64,000 nt of DNA. Origin: Neisseria lactamica (lineage in GTDB: Bacteria; Pseudomonadota; Gammaproteobacteria; Burkholderiales; Neisseriaceae). A model generated the notes under the pieces. The model saw only the letters and a list, made by a program, of their open reading frames with translations. It searched no databases and was not told where the DNA came from. Position numbers and translations under genes: made by a program. Location: assembly GCF_901482445.1 (NCBI RefSeq), contig NZ_LR590477.1, positions 1,860,001 to 1,924,000 of the forward strand, written 5' to 3'. Positions 19,100 to 27,930 of this stretch are shown in pieces (within the stretch, counting starts at the first letter, position 1; each line of letters starts with the position of its first letter).

Positions 19100-20635
19100 G
19101 TGTCTGATTCCAAAACGAAAGAACGCGCCACATTCGGCACGCGCCGCGCGTTTATGATTGCCGCCATCGGGTCCGCCGTCGGCTTGGGCAATATTTGGCG
19201 TTTCCCCTATATTGCTTTTGAAAACGGCGGCGGCGCGTTCATCCTGCCTTATTTGGTCGCCCTTTTGACGGCGGGCATCCCGCTGCTGCTGCTCGATTAT
19301 GCCATCGGACACCGTTACCGTGGTTCTGCGCCTTTGGCTTTCCGCCGTCTCGGACGATGGTTTGAACCTGTGGGCTGGTGGAACGTGATGACCAATATCG
19401 TCATCTGCATCTATTACGCGGTAATTATCGGTTGGGCGGCAAGCTATACCTATTATTCGGTCAACGCTGCCTGGGGTGCGGATCCGCAGGGTTTTTTCTT
19501 TAAGGACTTCCTGCAAATGGCGGGTCCGGAAGCCTTGGGCTTGGATTTTGTCGGCAAAGTGGCCGGCCCTTTGGCGGGCGTGTGGGTTTTTACCGCCGCC
19601 ATTATGGCTTTGGGCGTGCAAAAGGGCGTGGCGCGCGCCTCGTCGTTCTTTATGCCGCTGCTTTTGGTGATGTTTTTGATTATGGTCGGCATTTCGCTGA
19701 CGCTGCCGGGCGCGGCAAAGGGCTTGGACGCATTATTTACGCCCGACTGGTCGAAACTCGCCGATTCCAAGGTCTGGGTGGCGGCATACGGGCAGATTTT
19801 CTTCTCTCTTTCCATCTGCTTCGGCATTATGGTTACCTATTCTTCTTATTTGAAGAAAAAAACCGACTTGGGCGGAACGGGGCTGGTGGTCGGTTTTGCC
19901 AACAGCAGCTTTGAACTGCTCGCGGGCATCGGTGTGTTTGCCGCATTGGGCTTTATGGCGCAGGCGGGCGGTAAGGCGGTCAACGAGGTTGCCTCCGGCG
20001 GCATCGGTTTGGCGTTTATCGCCTTTCCGACCATTATCAACCAGGCGCCGATGGGCTGGCTGATCGGCATATTGTTTTTCGGTTCGCTGGTGTTCGCCGG
20101 CGTTACGTCGATGATTTCCATCCTTGAAGTGATTGTGGCGGCGATTCAGGACAAGCTGAACATCGGGCGTGTCAACGCCACGCTGCTGGTCTGCATTCCG
20201 ATGGGCATTGTTTCTACGCTGTTGTTCGGTACGGCGACGGGGCTGCCGGTTTTGGACGTGATGGACAAATTCGTCAACACCTACGGCATTGTTGCCGCCG
20301 GCTTTGTTTATGTTGCCGCCATCATCATCAGCGGCAGGCTGCCGGAATTACGCAGGCACCTGAACGCTTTGTCCTCCATCCGCGTCGGCGGCTTGTGGAC
20401 GGCCTGCGTCGTGTTTACCGTCGTGATGCTCGGCTATATGCTGTATCAGGACACCGCCGGATTGTTGGAGAAAAACTACGGCGACTATCCGGATGGTTTC
20501 CTCAATATTTTCGGCTGGGGGATGTCGGCGGCGTTGGTCGTGTTCGGGCTGCTGCTGTCGCTGCTGCCTTGGAAGCACGGTCAGGATTTTAATGTCAAAG
20601 ACGAACACGAACATGAACAGGGAGAAGAAAAATGA
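19100..20635 (+). CDS. Sodium-dependent NSS-family amino-acid transporter (MetP-like)
   Basis: Sodium symporter of the SNF/LeuT fold, 511 residues with about 11-12 membrane helices. The family signature in helix 1 is clear: AIGSAVGLGNIWRFPYIAFENGGGAF. I start at GTG 19100 (V/MSDSKTKERATFGTR) because AAGAGG at 19088-19093 is well spaced, rather than ATG 19049, which adds 17 atypical residues. The tail is charged (KDEHEHEQGEEK). The stop overlaps the start of a 30-residue MetS-like protein, and such pairs (MetP-MetS) import methionine and alanine in Corynebacterium. The substrate here is inferred. Confidence 0.9.
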   Translation: MSDSKTKERATFGTRRAFMIAAIGSAVGLGNIWRFPYIAFENGGGAFILPYLVALLTAGIPLLLLDYAIGHRYRGSAPLAFRRLGRWFEPVGWWNVMTNIVICIYYAVIIGWAASYTYYSVNAAWGADPQGFFFKDFLQMAGPEALGLDFVGKVAGPLAGVWVFTAAIMALGVQKGVARASSFFMPLLLVMFLIMVGISLTLPGAAKGLDALFTPDWSKLADSKVWVAAYGQIFFSLSICFGIMVTYSSYLKKKTDLGGTGLVVGFANSSFELLAGIGVFAALGFMAQAGGKAVNEVASGGIGLAFIAFPTIINQAPMGWLIGILFFGSLVFAGVTSMISILEVIVAAIQDKLNIGRVNATLLVCIPMGIVSTLLFGTATGLPVLDVMDKFVNTYGIVAAGFVYVAAIIISGRLPELRRHLNALSSIRVGGLWTACVVFTVVMLGYMLYQDTAGLLEKNYGDYPDGFLNIFGWGMSAALVVFGLLLSLLPWKHGQDFNVKDEHEHEQGEEK

Positions 20636-20724
20636 GTACTTCCGCCATTGTGATGATGCTTGCCGCCATCGCGGTGATTTGGGGCGGGCTGCTGCTTTCC
20701 CTGTTAAGGCTGCCGGAAGAGTAA
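20632..20724 (+). CDS. MetS-like small subunit of NSS transporter (30 aa)
   Basis: A very small membrane protein, MSTSAIVMMLAAIAVIWG then GLLLSLLRLPEE: one hydrophobic helix and a short acidic tail. It starts in an ATGA overlap with the transporter stop and has GGAGAAG just upstream (20621-20627), so it is translationally coupled. Size, hydrophobicity pattern and position match the MetS family of NSS-associated small subunits. A DUS terminator follows. Confidence 0.8.
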   Translation: MSTSAIVMMLAAIAVIWGGLLLSLLRLPEE

Positions 20725-20742
20725 GCCTTTAGAGCGTTAAAA

Positions 20743-20770
20743 ATGCCGTCTGAACTGCTTCAGACGGCAT
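20743..20770. terminator. DUS inverted-repeat terminator
   Basis: ATGCCGTCTGAA, 4-base loop, TTCAGACGGCAT, between the convergent MetS-like gene and the lipoprotein gene. Confidence 0.85.
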
Positions 20771-20776
20771 TTGCCT

Positions 20777-21211
20777 TTACGGCTGCCATTCGCGTTCCAC
20801 CTTGCCCGACGCATCCAAAGTTTGCGCTCGGACGATATGCCCGTCCCGGTACAGGATGCGCGTCCGCAATATGCCCTGTTCGGTATAGCCTTGCGACCAG
20901 CCTTGCGCCACGCCGTTTTCAACCGGCGTGTGCGAATGCAGTTTGCCGTTTGGGTGGTAAATATCGACAAAGCGGTCGAACACGCCGTTTTTGACGATGC
21001 TTTTCAAGACGCGCCCGTTTGAGGCGCGGATGCTGTACGCGCCGTCCGGCGTGCCTGAAGGCGGTCGGCTGTATGGGTTGGCGGGTTGGATGGGCGCGGC
21101 GGGCGGCAGTTTGTAAAGCGGGGTTTGTGCGGCAGGCAGACCGGAACAACCCGCCGAAAGGAGGGTGGCGGACAAAGCGGCAAGCAGGAGGATAATCGGG
21201 GCGTGTTTCAT
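20777..21211 (-). CDS. Hypothetical lipoprotein with MORN/YwqK-like repeats
   Basis: A 144-residue predicted lipoprotein: signal peptide with lipobox LSAGC (Cys22), a proline-rich linker (PLYKLPPAAPIQPANPY), then short repeated strands of the type NGRVLKSIVKNGVFDRF, HPNGKLHSHTPVENGVAQGW and TEQGILRTRILYRDGHIVR. Those resemble MORN or YwqK-type beta-hairpin repeats. Function is unknown. It stands alone between DUS terminators. Confidence 0.8.
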   Translation of the reverse strand: MKHAPIILLLAALSATLLSAGCSGLPAAQTPLYKLPPAAPIQPANPYSRPPSGTPDGAYSIRASNGRVLKSIVKNGVFDRFVDIYHPNGKLHSHTPVENGVAQGWSQGYTEQGILRTRILYRDGHIVRAQTLDASGKVEREWQP

Positions 21212-21376
21212 TTCAATTCCTTAGATATTGCACCCCATAACAGGGGCGCGTAATTTTTTTCAACCATTCCCTTCGGCAGCCGGGCGAGGCGGGGATTTGT
21301 TATGCCGTCATTAAAAAAATAGGCTGTGCTTGAATATTCCGCCGATGCGGCCCTAAGATGTCACTTTAAACGGACA

Positions 21377-21403
21377 ATGCCGTCTGAAGGCTTCAGACGG
21401 CAT
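21377..21403. terminator. DUS inverted-repeat terminator of lysA
   Basis: ATGCCGTCTGAAG and CTTCAGACGGCAT with almost no loop, immediately downstream of lysA on the minus strand. Confidence 0.85.
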
Positions 21404-21416
21404 TTTGATGGTCTGC

Positions 21417-22637
21417 TTACAGGCAGGCGAGTTCGTTTGCCATTTGCTGTTCCAAGGTTTCGCGCCGGCGGATGAGCCGGTATCCGCCGCCGTCAACCAA
21501 TACCTCCGCCGCACGGTTGCGCGCGTTGTAATTGCTCGCCATACTGGCTCCATACGCGCCCGCGCTGCGGATAAGCAGCAAATCGCCTTCTTCGCAGGCG
21601 ATGGTGCGGTCTTTGCCGAGGAAGTCGCCGGTTTCGCAAATCGGGCCGACGATGTTGGCGGTCAGAGGCTCAATGTCTTTGGTTTCGACCGCCTCGATGT
21701 GATGATAGGCATTATAAAGCGCCGGACGCATTAAATCGTTCATCGCCGCATCGACCATCACAAAGTTTTTCTCTTCGCCGTGTTTGACAAACTCGACGCG
21801 TGTCAGCAGCGAACCTGCGTTGCCGACCAAGCTGCGACCGGGCTCAAGAATGAGTTTCAGACGGCGTGTGCCGATCAGTTTTTGAACCGCTTGGGCATAC
21901 GCGCCCAAATCGGGCACTTTTTCGTCTTGGTAAACAATGCCGACGCCGCCGCCCAAGTCCAAGTGTTCCAACACAATGCCTTCGGCGGCAAGCGAGTCAA
22001 CCAAAATCAAAATGCGTTCGCAGGCTTCGACCAGCGGGCTTAAGTCGGTCAGTTGCGAACCGATGTGGCAGTCGATGCCGACGATTTTCAAATTGGGCTG
22101 TTGTGCGGCGTGGCGGTAGGCTTCGAGCGCGTCGGCGTAGGCGATGCCGAATTTGTTGGCTTTCAGACCTGTGGAGATGTAAGGATGGGTTTTCGCATCG
22201 ACATCGGGATTGACGCGCAGGGAGACGGACGCGGTTTTGCCCAAACGCGCGGCAACCTTTTGAATGCGGTCGATTTCGGGGATGCTTTCCATATTGAAGC
22301 ATTTCACGCCTGCATTCAGCGCGAACTCGATTTCCGCCTCGCTTTTGCCCACGCCGGAAAAAATCGTTTTCGCCGCATCGCCGCCTGCCGCCAAAACGCG
22401 CGCCAACTCACCGCCGGAGACAATGTCGAAACCGCTGCCCAGCGAGGCGAAGTGTTTGATGATGCTCAGATTGCCGTTTGCCTTGACGGCGTAACAGACG
22501 AGCGGGTTTAAAGCGGCAAAGGCGGTTTGGTAGTGTTCAAACGCTTCGGTCAGCGCGGATTGGCTGTACACATAAAGCGGCGTTCCGAATGCTTCGGCAA
22601 GGCGGGGGTAGGGGACTTGTTCGCAAAACAGGGTCAT
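21417..22637 (-). CDS. lysA: Diaminopimelate decarboxylase
   Basis: PLP enzyme converting meso-diaminopimelate to L-lysine, the last step of lysine synthesis. The 406 residues are normal length. The PLP-binding lysine lies in CYAVKANGN (about residue 52); the glycine-rich phosphate loop is seen as LDLGGGVGI and the C-terminal substrate region as GPICETGDFLGKDR with SAGAYGASMASNYN. The start follows the lptM stop by 10 bases, so lptM-lysA form one transcript, an arrangement also common in other proteobacteria. Confidence 0.96.
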   Translation of the reverse strand: MTLFCEQVPYPRLAEAFGTPLYVYSQSALTEAFEHYQTAFAALNPLVCYAVKANGNLSIIKHFASLGSGFDIVSGGELARVLAAGGDAAKTIFSGVGKSEAEIEFALNAGVKCFNMESIPEIDRIQKVAARLGKTASVSLRVNPDVDAKTHPYISTGLKANKFGIAYADALEAYRHAAQQPNLKIVGIDCHIGSQLTDLSPLVEACERILILVDSLAAEGIVLEHLDLGGGVGIVYQDEKVPDLGAYAQAVQKLIGTRRLKLILEPGRSLVGNAGSLLTRVEFVKHGEEKNFVMVDAAMNDLMRPALYNAYHHIEAVETKDIEPLTANIVGPICETGDFLGKDRTIACEEGDLLLIRSAGAYGASMASNYNARNRAAEVLVDGGGYRLIRRRETLEQQMANELACL

Positions 22638-22647
22638 ATTTTCGTTT

Positions 22648-22818
22648 TCATTTTCGGGTTGGTGGGGCGGATTGCGGTGTGCTTTGAAGCTGCAAACCGG
22701 TTTGGATTACGCCGAAACGCGCCTTGTCGCCTTCTTTGGGCAGGTAGAGGTCGCCTTTGTAACCGCAGGCGGAAAGCAGGAGGGCGGTTGCCGCCGCAAA
22801 AAATACGCCGTATTTCAT
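22648..22818 (-). CDS. lptM: LptM-like small lipoprotein (56 aa)
   Basis: A 56-residue lipoprotein: signal MKYGVFFAAATALLLSAC with lipobox LSAC (Cys18), followed by the motif GYKGDLYLPKE typical of LptM/YifL. In E. coli, LptM helps LptD mature in the LPS transport complex. The neighbourhood is also conserved: it lies between lysA and divergent cyaY. The tail is Gln/Pro-rich. The assignment rests on the GxKGxLYLP motif and context. Confidence 0.85.
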   Translation of the reverse strand: MKYGVFFAAATALLLSACGYKGDLYLPKEGDKARFGVIQTGLQLQSTPQSAPPTRK

Positions 22819-22888
22819 CGGTAAACTTCCTTCATAAGCGCGAATGTGGCAAGATTCGGCATCTTAAACAAAAAACACGCAAAAAGCT

Positions 22889-23212
22889 ATGATGACCGAA
22901 AGCGAGTTTATCCGCGCGAGCGAAGCATTATTCGAACACATCGAAGACCAAATCGACGAAAACGGCTGGGATTTCGACTGCCGGTTTGCCGGAAACGTCC
23001 TGACCATCGAAGCCGGAGACGGCACGCAAATCATCGTCAACCGCCACACGCCCAATCAGGAATTGTGGATTGCCGCAAAAAGCGGCGGCTACCATTTCGC
23101 CGAACAAAACGGCAAATGGCTGGCAACGCGCGACAGCCGCGATTTTTATGATGTTTTAAACGAAGCCCTGAGCGCGGCTTCAGGCGAAGCGGTGGCAATT
23201 GCCGAATTGTGA
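22889..23212 (+). CDS. cyaY: CyaY, bacterial frataxin
   Basis: Small acidic cytosolic iron-binding protein regulating iron-sulfur cluster assembly on IscS. The 107 residues show the frataxin fold: acidic helix 1 (ESEFIRASEALFEHIEDQIDEN), the strand region FAGNVLTIEAGDGTQIIVNRHTPNQELWIAAKSGGYHF, then the C-terminal helix. Two adjacent ATGs exist (22889 and 22892); either start is possible. It is divergent from lptM-lysA with a 70-base shared promoter region. Confidence 0.95.
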   Translation: MMTESEFIRASEALFEHIEDQIDENGWDFDCRFAGNVLTIEAGDGTQIIVNRHTPNQELWIAAKSGGYHFAEQNGKWLATRDSRDFYDVLNEALSAASGEAVAIAEL

Positions 23213-23244
23213 TTCAATTTTCGATATAAAAAGATTGTTACCCA

Positions 23245-23664
23245 ATGGCACAATTACCTCTATATCGGACTGCCGAAATCGGAAATTTTACTGTCGGCAC
23301 GCCCGAAGTTTTACAATCATTTTTCGAACATGTCCCTTATGGTGTCGTCTTTGAAGACGACGGCGACACAGGCTACTTCTATGCCGCTTCGCAAGACGGG
23401 ATTCTAGATGCCTTGCACATCTACAATGTCGAAGATGTATCCGACAAACATATCCCCAATCATGTCTTGATTTTATGGGATGATGCCTGCACCATAGCCG
23501 CATTGTGTATCAACGACTACATCCATGCCGTCTATGATTTTGTCGAACAGGCAGGATATTGCCGCAACGGCTTCCCTGAAGCACAAGGCGAATGGCTGAA
23601 AGTCGAAAACCGCGTCTTGGACGATGAATTGCTGGACAAACTCCTCTCCCGAAAACCTACATAA
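23245..23664 (+). CDS. Hypothetical cytoplasmic protein (possibly DUF2251)
   Basis: A 139-residue acidic protein with no signal peptide or membrane segment. The central part, YGVVFEDDGDTGYFYA and LDALHIYNVED, recalls the DUF2251 family, but I am not certain. It lies 32 bases after cyaY and 21 bases before luxS, all on the plus strand, so it may share their transcript. No function can be read. Confidence 0.75.
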   Translation: MAQLPLYRTAEIGNFTVGTPEVLQSFFEHVPYGVVFEDDGDTGYFYAASQDGILDALHIYNVEDVSDKHIPNHVLILWDDACTIAALCINDYIHAVYDFVEQAGYCRNGFPEAQGEWLKVENRVLDDELLDKLLSRKPT

Positions 23665-23685
23665 CCCGCACAAAAGGATAACAAA

Positions 23686-24192
23686 ATGCCCCTGTTAGAC
23701 AGTTTTAAAGTCGACCACACCCGTATGCACGCCCCCGCCGTACGCGTGGCGAAAACCATGACCACACCCAAAGGCGACACCATTACCGTATTCGACCTGC
23801 GCTTTTGCGTTCCCAACAAAGAAATCCTGCCCGAAAAAGGCATACACACGCTGGAGCATTTGTTTGCAGGCTTTATGCGCGACCACTTGAACGGAAACGG
23901 CGTGGAAATCATCGACATTTCCCCGATGGGCTGCCGCACCGGTTTTTATATGAGCCTTATCGGCACGCCTTCCGAACAGCAGGTCGCCGACGCATGGCTC
24001 GCCTCGATGCAGGATGTTTTGAATGTCAAAGACCAAAGCAAAATCCCCGAGCTGAACGAATACCAATGCGGCACTTATCTGATGCACTCGCTTGCCGAAG
24101 CGCAGCAAATCGCGCAAAACGTGTTGGCGCGCAAAGTGGCGGTGAATAAAAACGAAGAGCTGACGCTGGACGAAGGGCTGCTGAACGCCTAA
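23686..24192 (+). CDS. luxS: S-ribosylhomocysteine lyase LuxS
   Basis: Metalloenzyme of the activated methyl cycle: S-ribosylhomocysteine is split to homocysteine and DPD, the precursor of autoinducer-2. The 168 residues contain the metal-binding HTLEH motif (His54, Glu57, His58), the catalytic Cys83 in MGCRTGF, and the third metal ligand Cys in YQCGTYLM. AAAGGA precedes the start (23675-23680). A DUS stem-loop follows. Confidence 0.97.
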   Translation: MPLLDSFKVDHTRMHAPAVRVAKTMTTPKGDTITVFDLRFCVPNKEILPEKGIHTLEHLFAGFMRDHLNGNGVEIIDISPMGCRTGFYMSLIGTPSEQQVADAWLASMQDVLNVKDQSKIPELNEYQCGTYLMHSLAEAQQIAQNVLARKVAVNKNEELTLDEGLLNA

Positions 24193-24204
24193 TCCGCCGC
24201 AAAT

Positions 24205-24232
24205 GCCGTCTGAACAAGGGTTTCAGACGGCC
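24205..24232. terminator. DUS stem-loop downstream of luxS
   Basis: GCCGTCTGAAC and TTTCAGACGGC around a short loop, followed by CTTTACC. Terminator strength is uncertain because the T-run is short. Confidence 0.7.
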
Positions 24233-24357
24233 TTTACCTCTTCCCTTATCATCCGGGGTTGTGCGGGAGCGGGTTTGAAGCAGGCATCGTCCTGCACGCC
24301 GCAATCGTCCTTCCCTGTTTCTTTTCCTGTCCCTTATCGGTTTCAAGCGGGTTTTTT

Positions 24358-27177
24358 ATGTCCAACAGACCTACACTCCTCCTCGTTGACGGTTCGTCCT
24401 ACCTCTACCGCGCGTATCACGCGATGCTGCGGCAAAACCTGACCGCCCCCGACGGCGCACCCACGGGCGCGCTTTACGGCGTGTTGAATATGCTGCGCCG
24501 GCTTCGTGCGGATTATCCGCACGATTATTGCGCGGTGGTGTTTGATGCAAAGGGCAAAAATTTCCGCCATCAGATGTTTTCCGAATACAAGGCGACGCGC
24601 CCGCCGATGCCCGACGATTTGCGCCCGCAGGCGGAAGCCCTGCCGGAATTGGTGCGCCTGACGGGCTGGCCGGTGCTGGTGATTGGGCAGGTGGAGGCGG
24701 ACGATGTGATCGGCACGCTGGCAAAACAGGGCGTGGGACACGGTTTGCAGGTTATCGTTTCCACCGGCGACAAGGATATGGCGCAGCTGGTAAACGAGAG
24801 CGTAACGCTGGTGAACACGATGAGCGGCGAAACGCTGGACATTGAAGGCGTGAAGGAAAAATTCGGCGTGCGCCCCGACCAGATCCGCGATTATCTCGCG
24901 CTGACGGGCGACAAGGTGGACAACGTGCCGGGAGTGGAAAAATGCGGCCCGAAAACGGCGGAAAAATGGCTGGAAGCCTACGGCTCGTTGCAAGGCGTGA
25001 TGGAACACGCTTTGGAAATCAAGGGCAAAGTGGGCGAGAATCTGCGTGCCGCCCTGCCGCGCCTGCCGCTGTCGTATGATTTGGTTACGATTAAAACTGA
25101 TGTGGACTTGCACGCCGAGCTTTCAGACGGCCTCGAAAGCCTGCGCCGCACTACGCCGAAATGGGCGCAGCTTGCGGTTGATTTCAAACGCTGGGGCTTC
25201 CGCACTTGGTTGAAAGAGGCGGAAAGCCGTATGCACGAAGCGGCGGACGGCGGTTTGTCCGGCAGCGATGCAATCGGCGGAAAAGCTGCGCCGGCGGCGG
25301 AAATGCCGTCTGAAAGGCTGCCTGAAAAAGCCGTTGCCCCCGAAAAACTGGATTATCAAGCCGTTACCACCGAAGCGCAGTTTGCCGCCTTATTGGACAA
25401 ACTGTCGCAGGCGGAAAAAATCGGCATCGATACGGAAACCACGTCATTAGACGCGATGAACGCCTCGCTAGTCGGCATCAGCATTGCGTTCCAAGCAGGA
25501 GAGGCGGTTTACATCCCCGTAGGACACAGCCTGACCGCCGCGCCAGAACAGCTTGATTTGCAATATGTATTAGACCGCTTGAAACCGCATTTGGAAAATT
25601 CCGCCCTGAAAAAAATCGGGCAAAACCTCAAATACGACCAACACGTTTTCGCCAACTACGGCATCGCCCTGAACGGCATCGTCGGCGATGCGATGCTCGC
25701 TTCCTACATCATCGAGAGCCATCTGGGACACGGCTTGGACGAATTGTCCGGACGCTGGCTCGGCTTGGAAACCATTACCTACGAATCGCTGTGCGGCAAA
25801 GGCGCGAAACAAATCGGTTTTGCCGATGTCGCCATCGGGCCGGCAACCGAATACGCCGCCCAAGATGCCGATTTCGCCCTGCGCCTCGAAGCGCACCTGC
25901 GCGCGCAAATGGACGACAAACAGCTTGAAATGTATGAAAAAATGGAGCTTCCCGTCGCGCAGGTGCTGTTTGAAATGGAACGCGTCGGCGTGCAAATCGA
26001 CCGTGCCGAACTCGCCCGCCAAAGCGCGGAACTCGGTGCGGAGCTGGTGAAGCTCGAACAAGAAGCCTACGCCGCCGCCGGGCAGCCGTTCAACCTCAAC
26101 TCGCCCAAACAGCTTCAAGAAATCCTGTTCGACAAAATGGGCATCCCGACAAAAGGGCTGAAAAAAACCGCCAAAGGCGGCATTTCGACCAACGAAGACG
26201 TGTTGGAACAACTCGCGCCCGACTATCCGCTGCCCAAAATCATCTTGAAAAACCGTAGTTTGGCGAAACTCAAATCCACCTACACCGACAAACTGCCCGA
26301 AATGATTTCGCCCCGGGATAAGCGCGTGCATACCACTTACGCCCAAGCCGTCGCCATCACCGGCCGCCTCGCCGGCAACAACCCCAACCTGCAAAATATC
26401 CCCATCCGTACCGAAGAAGGGCGTAAAGTCCGCCGCGCCTTTACCGCGCCGCCGGGCAGCGTCATCGTTTCCGCCGACTATTCCCAAATCGAGCTGCGCA
26501 TTATGGCGCACCTCTCCGGCGACAAAACCCTCATCGCCGCGTTCCAAAACGGCGAAGACGTACACCGCCGCACCGCCGCCGAAGTATTCGGCATCGCCCC
26601 TGAAAACGTCTCGTCCGAACAACGCCGCTACGCCAAAACCATCAACTTCGGCTTAATCTACGGTATGGGGCAATACGGTTTGGCAAAATCATTGGGCATC
26701 GACAACCTTTCCGCCAAAAACTTTATCGACCGCTATTTCGCCCGCTATCCCGGCGTTGCCGAATATATGCAGCGCGCCAGGGAATGCGCGGCAGGGCAAG
26801 GTTATGTCGAAACCTTATTCGGCAGAAGGCTTTACCTGCCCGACATCCGCCACACAAACGCCAACATCCGCGCCCGTGCCGAACGCGCCGCCATCAACGC
26901 CCCGATGCAGGGCACCGCGTCCGACCTCATCAAACGCGCTATGATAGACGTATCCCGCTGGCTTTCAGAGTGCGAAGCCTCCCCGTGGGACGACCTTTTG
27001 CAAAGCAAACTGATTATGCAGGTGCATGACGAACTGGTGTTGGAAGTCCCTGAAGCCGAGCTGGATTTGGTGAAAGAAAAACTGCCGCAGATGATGGCGG
27101 CAGTGGATGACGGGATGCTGGATGTGCCGTTGGCGGCGGAAGTGGGCGCGGGGATGAATTGGGAAGAGGCGCATTGA
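24358..27177 (+). CDS. polA: DNA polymerase I
   Basis: Repair and Okazaki-fragment polymerase, 939 residues. Domains in order: 5'-3' exonuclease (about 1-290; LLLVDGSSYLYRAYHAML, STGDKDMAQLV), 3'-5' proofreading exonuclease (from about 350; the metal motif DTET is present in IGIDTETTSLD), and the family A polymerase (YSQIELRIMAH motif A, RRYAKTINFGLIYG O-helix, VHDEL motif C). I start at MSNRPTLL (24358), not at the in-frame upstream ATG 24259. The linker around residue 317 encodes an uptake sequence (EMPSERL). Confidence 0.97.
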   Translation: MSNRPTLLLVDGSSYLYRAYHAMLRQNLTAPDGAPTGALYGVLNMLRRLRADYPHDYCAVVFDAKGKNFRHQMFSEYKATRPPMPDDLRPQAEALPELVRLTGWPVLVIGQVEADDVIGTLAKQGVGHGLQVIVSTGDKDMAQLVNESVTLVNTMSGETLDIEGVKEKFGVRPDQIRDYLALTGDKVDNVPGVEKCGPKTAEKWLEAYGSLQGVMEHALEIKGKVGENLRAALPRLPLSYDLVTIKTDVDLHAELSDGLESLRRTTPKWAQLAVDFKRWGFRTWLKEAESRMHEAADGGLSGSDAIGGKAAPAAEMPSERLPEKAVAPEKLDYQAVTTEAQFAALLDKLSQAEKIGIDTETTSLDAMNASLVGISIAFQAGEAVYIPVGHSLTAAPEQLDLQYVLDRLKPHLENSALKKIGQNLKYDQHVFANYGIALNGIVGDAMLASYIIESHLGHGLDELSGRWLGLETITYESLCGKGAKQIGFADVAIGPATEYAAQDADFALRLEAHLRAQMDDKQLEMYEKMELPVAQVLFEMERVGVQIDRAELARQSAELGAELVKLEQEAYAAAGQPFNLNSPKQLQEILFDKMGIPTKGLKKTAKGGISTNEDVLEQLAPDYPLPKIILKNRSLAKLKSTYTDKLPEMISPRDKRVHTTYAQAVAITGRLAGNNPNLQNIPIRTEEGRKVRRAFTAPPGSVIVSADYSQIELRIMAHLSGDKTLIAAFQNGEDVHRRTAAEVFGIAPENVSSEQRRYAKTINFGLIYGMGQYGLAKSLGIDNLSAKNFIDRYFARYPGVAEYMQRARECAAGQGYVETLFGRRLYLPDIRHTNANIRARAERAAINAPMQGTASDLIKRAMIDVSRWLSECEASPWDDLLQSKLIMQVHDELVLEVPEAELDLVKEKLPQMMAAVDDGMLDVPLAAEVGAGMNWEEAH

Positions 27178-27216
27178 TGTTGCGGAAACTGATCTGGAAA
27201 AACCTTGCCGCCGGCA

Positions 27217-27830
27217 CTTTCACGAAAGCGGGAATCCGGCCTGTCCGGTTTCTTTGGGTAACTTCCAAACCGCCATTCCTGACAAATACCCACAATCTAA
27301 AATCCCGTCATTCCCACGAAAGTGGGAATCTAGTCCGTCCGGTTTCGGTTTCTTTGAGTTTTGAGTAACTTCTAATTCGTCATTCCCACGAAAGCGGGAA
27401 TCTAGGACGCAGGGTTGGAGAAACCTTTTTTTCTGATAAGTTTCCGTGCCGACGAGGCTGGATTCCCGCCTGCGCGGGAATGACGGCGGAGCGGTTGTTG
27501 TTTTCCCGGCAAATACCACAAGCCAAAATCCCGTTATTTTCACCAGAACAGAAAACCAAAAACAGAAACCTAAAATGCGTCACTCCCACGAAAGTGTGAA
27601 TCTAGTCCGTTCGGTTTCGGTTTCTTTGAGTTTTGAGTAACTTCTAATTCGTCATTCCCGCTAAAGTGGGAATCTAGTCCGTTCGGTTTCGGTTTCTTTT
27701 GAGTTTTGAGTAACTTTTAATTTGTTATTCCCGCGAAAGCGGGCATCCGGAAACTCAAAGCGGCAAGAATTTATTAGAAATAATTGAGACTCAAAAAACC
27801 GGATTCCCGCTTTCGCGGGAATGACGGCGG
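27217..27830. repeat. NIME array between polA and app
   Basis: About eight dRS3-like units of form ATTCCC-N8-GGGAAT or close variants (27310, 27381, 27462, 27652, 27726 and 27802 regions among them), alternating with RS spacers (TCCGTTCGGTTTCGGTTTC; TTTGAGTTTTGAGTAACTT repeated three times). Several units are degenerate. It fills the 750-base gap between polA and app; short ORFs inside are repeat translations. Confidence 0.88.
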
Positions 27831-27930
27831 ATGGTTGCTGTTATTTCGGATAAATATCCGTAGCTTTTTGTTGCAGGATTCAATGGCGATATGGCTATTT
27901 TCTATTTTAATGATAACCCTTTTTGTTTGT

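Noticed and set aside
25570..26622. 350-codon frame opposite polA
   Set aside because: Antisense of the polA polymerase domain; residue composition (Gly/Phe/Val-rich) is that of a shadow frame.
27217..27830. CRISPR-like regular repeats
   Set aside because: Units are 20-bp dRS3 inverted repeats with repeated RS spacers, not unique spacers; no cas gene is in the window.
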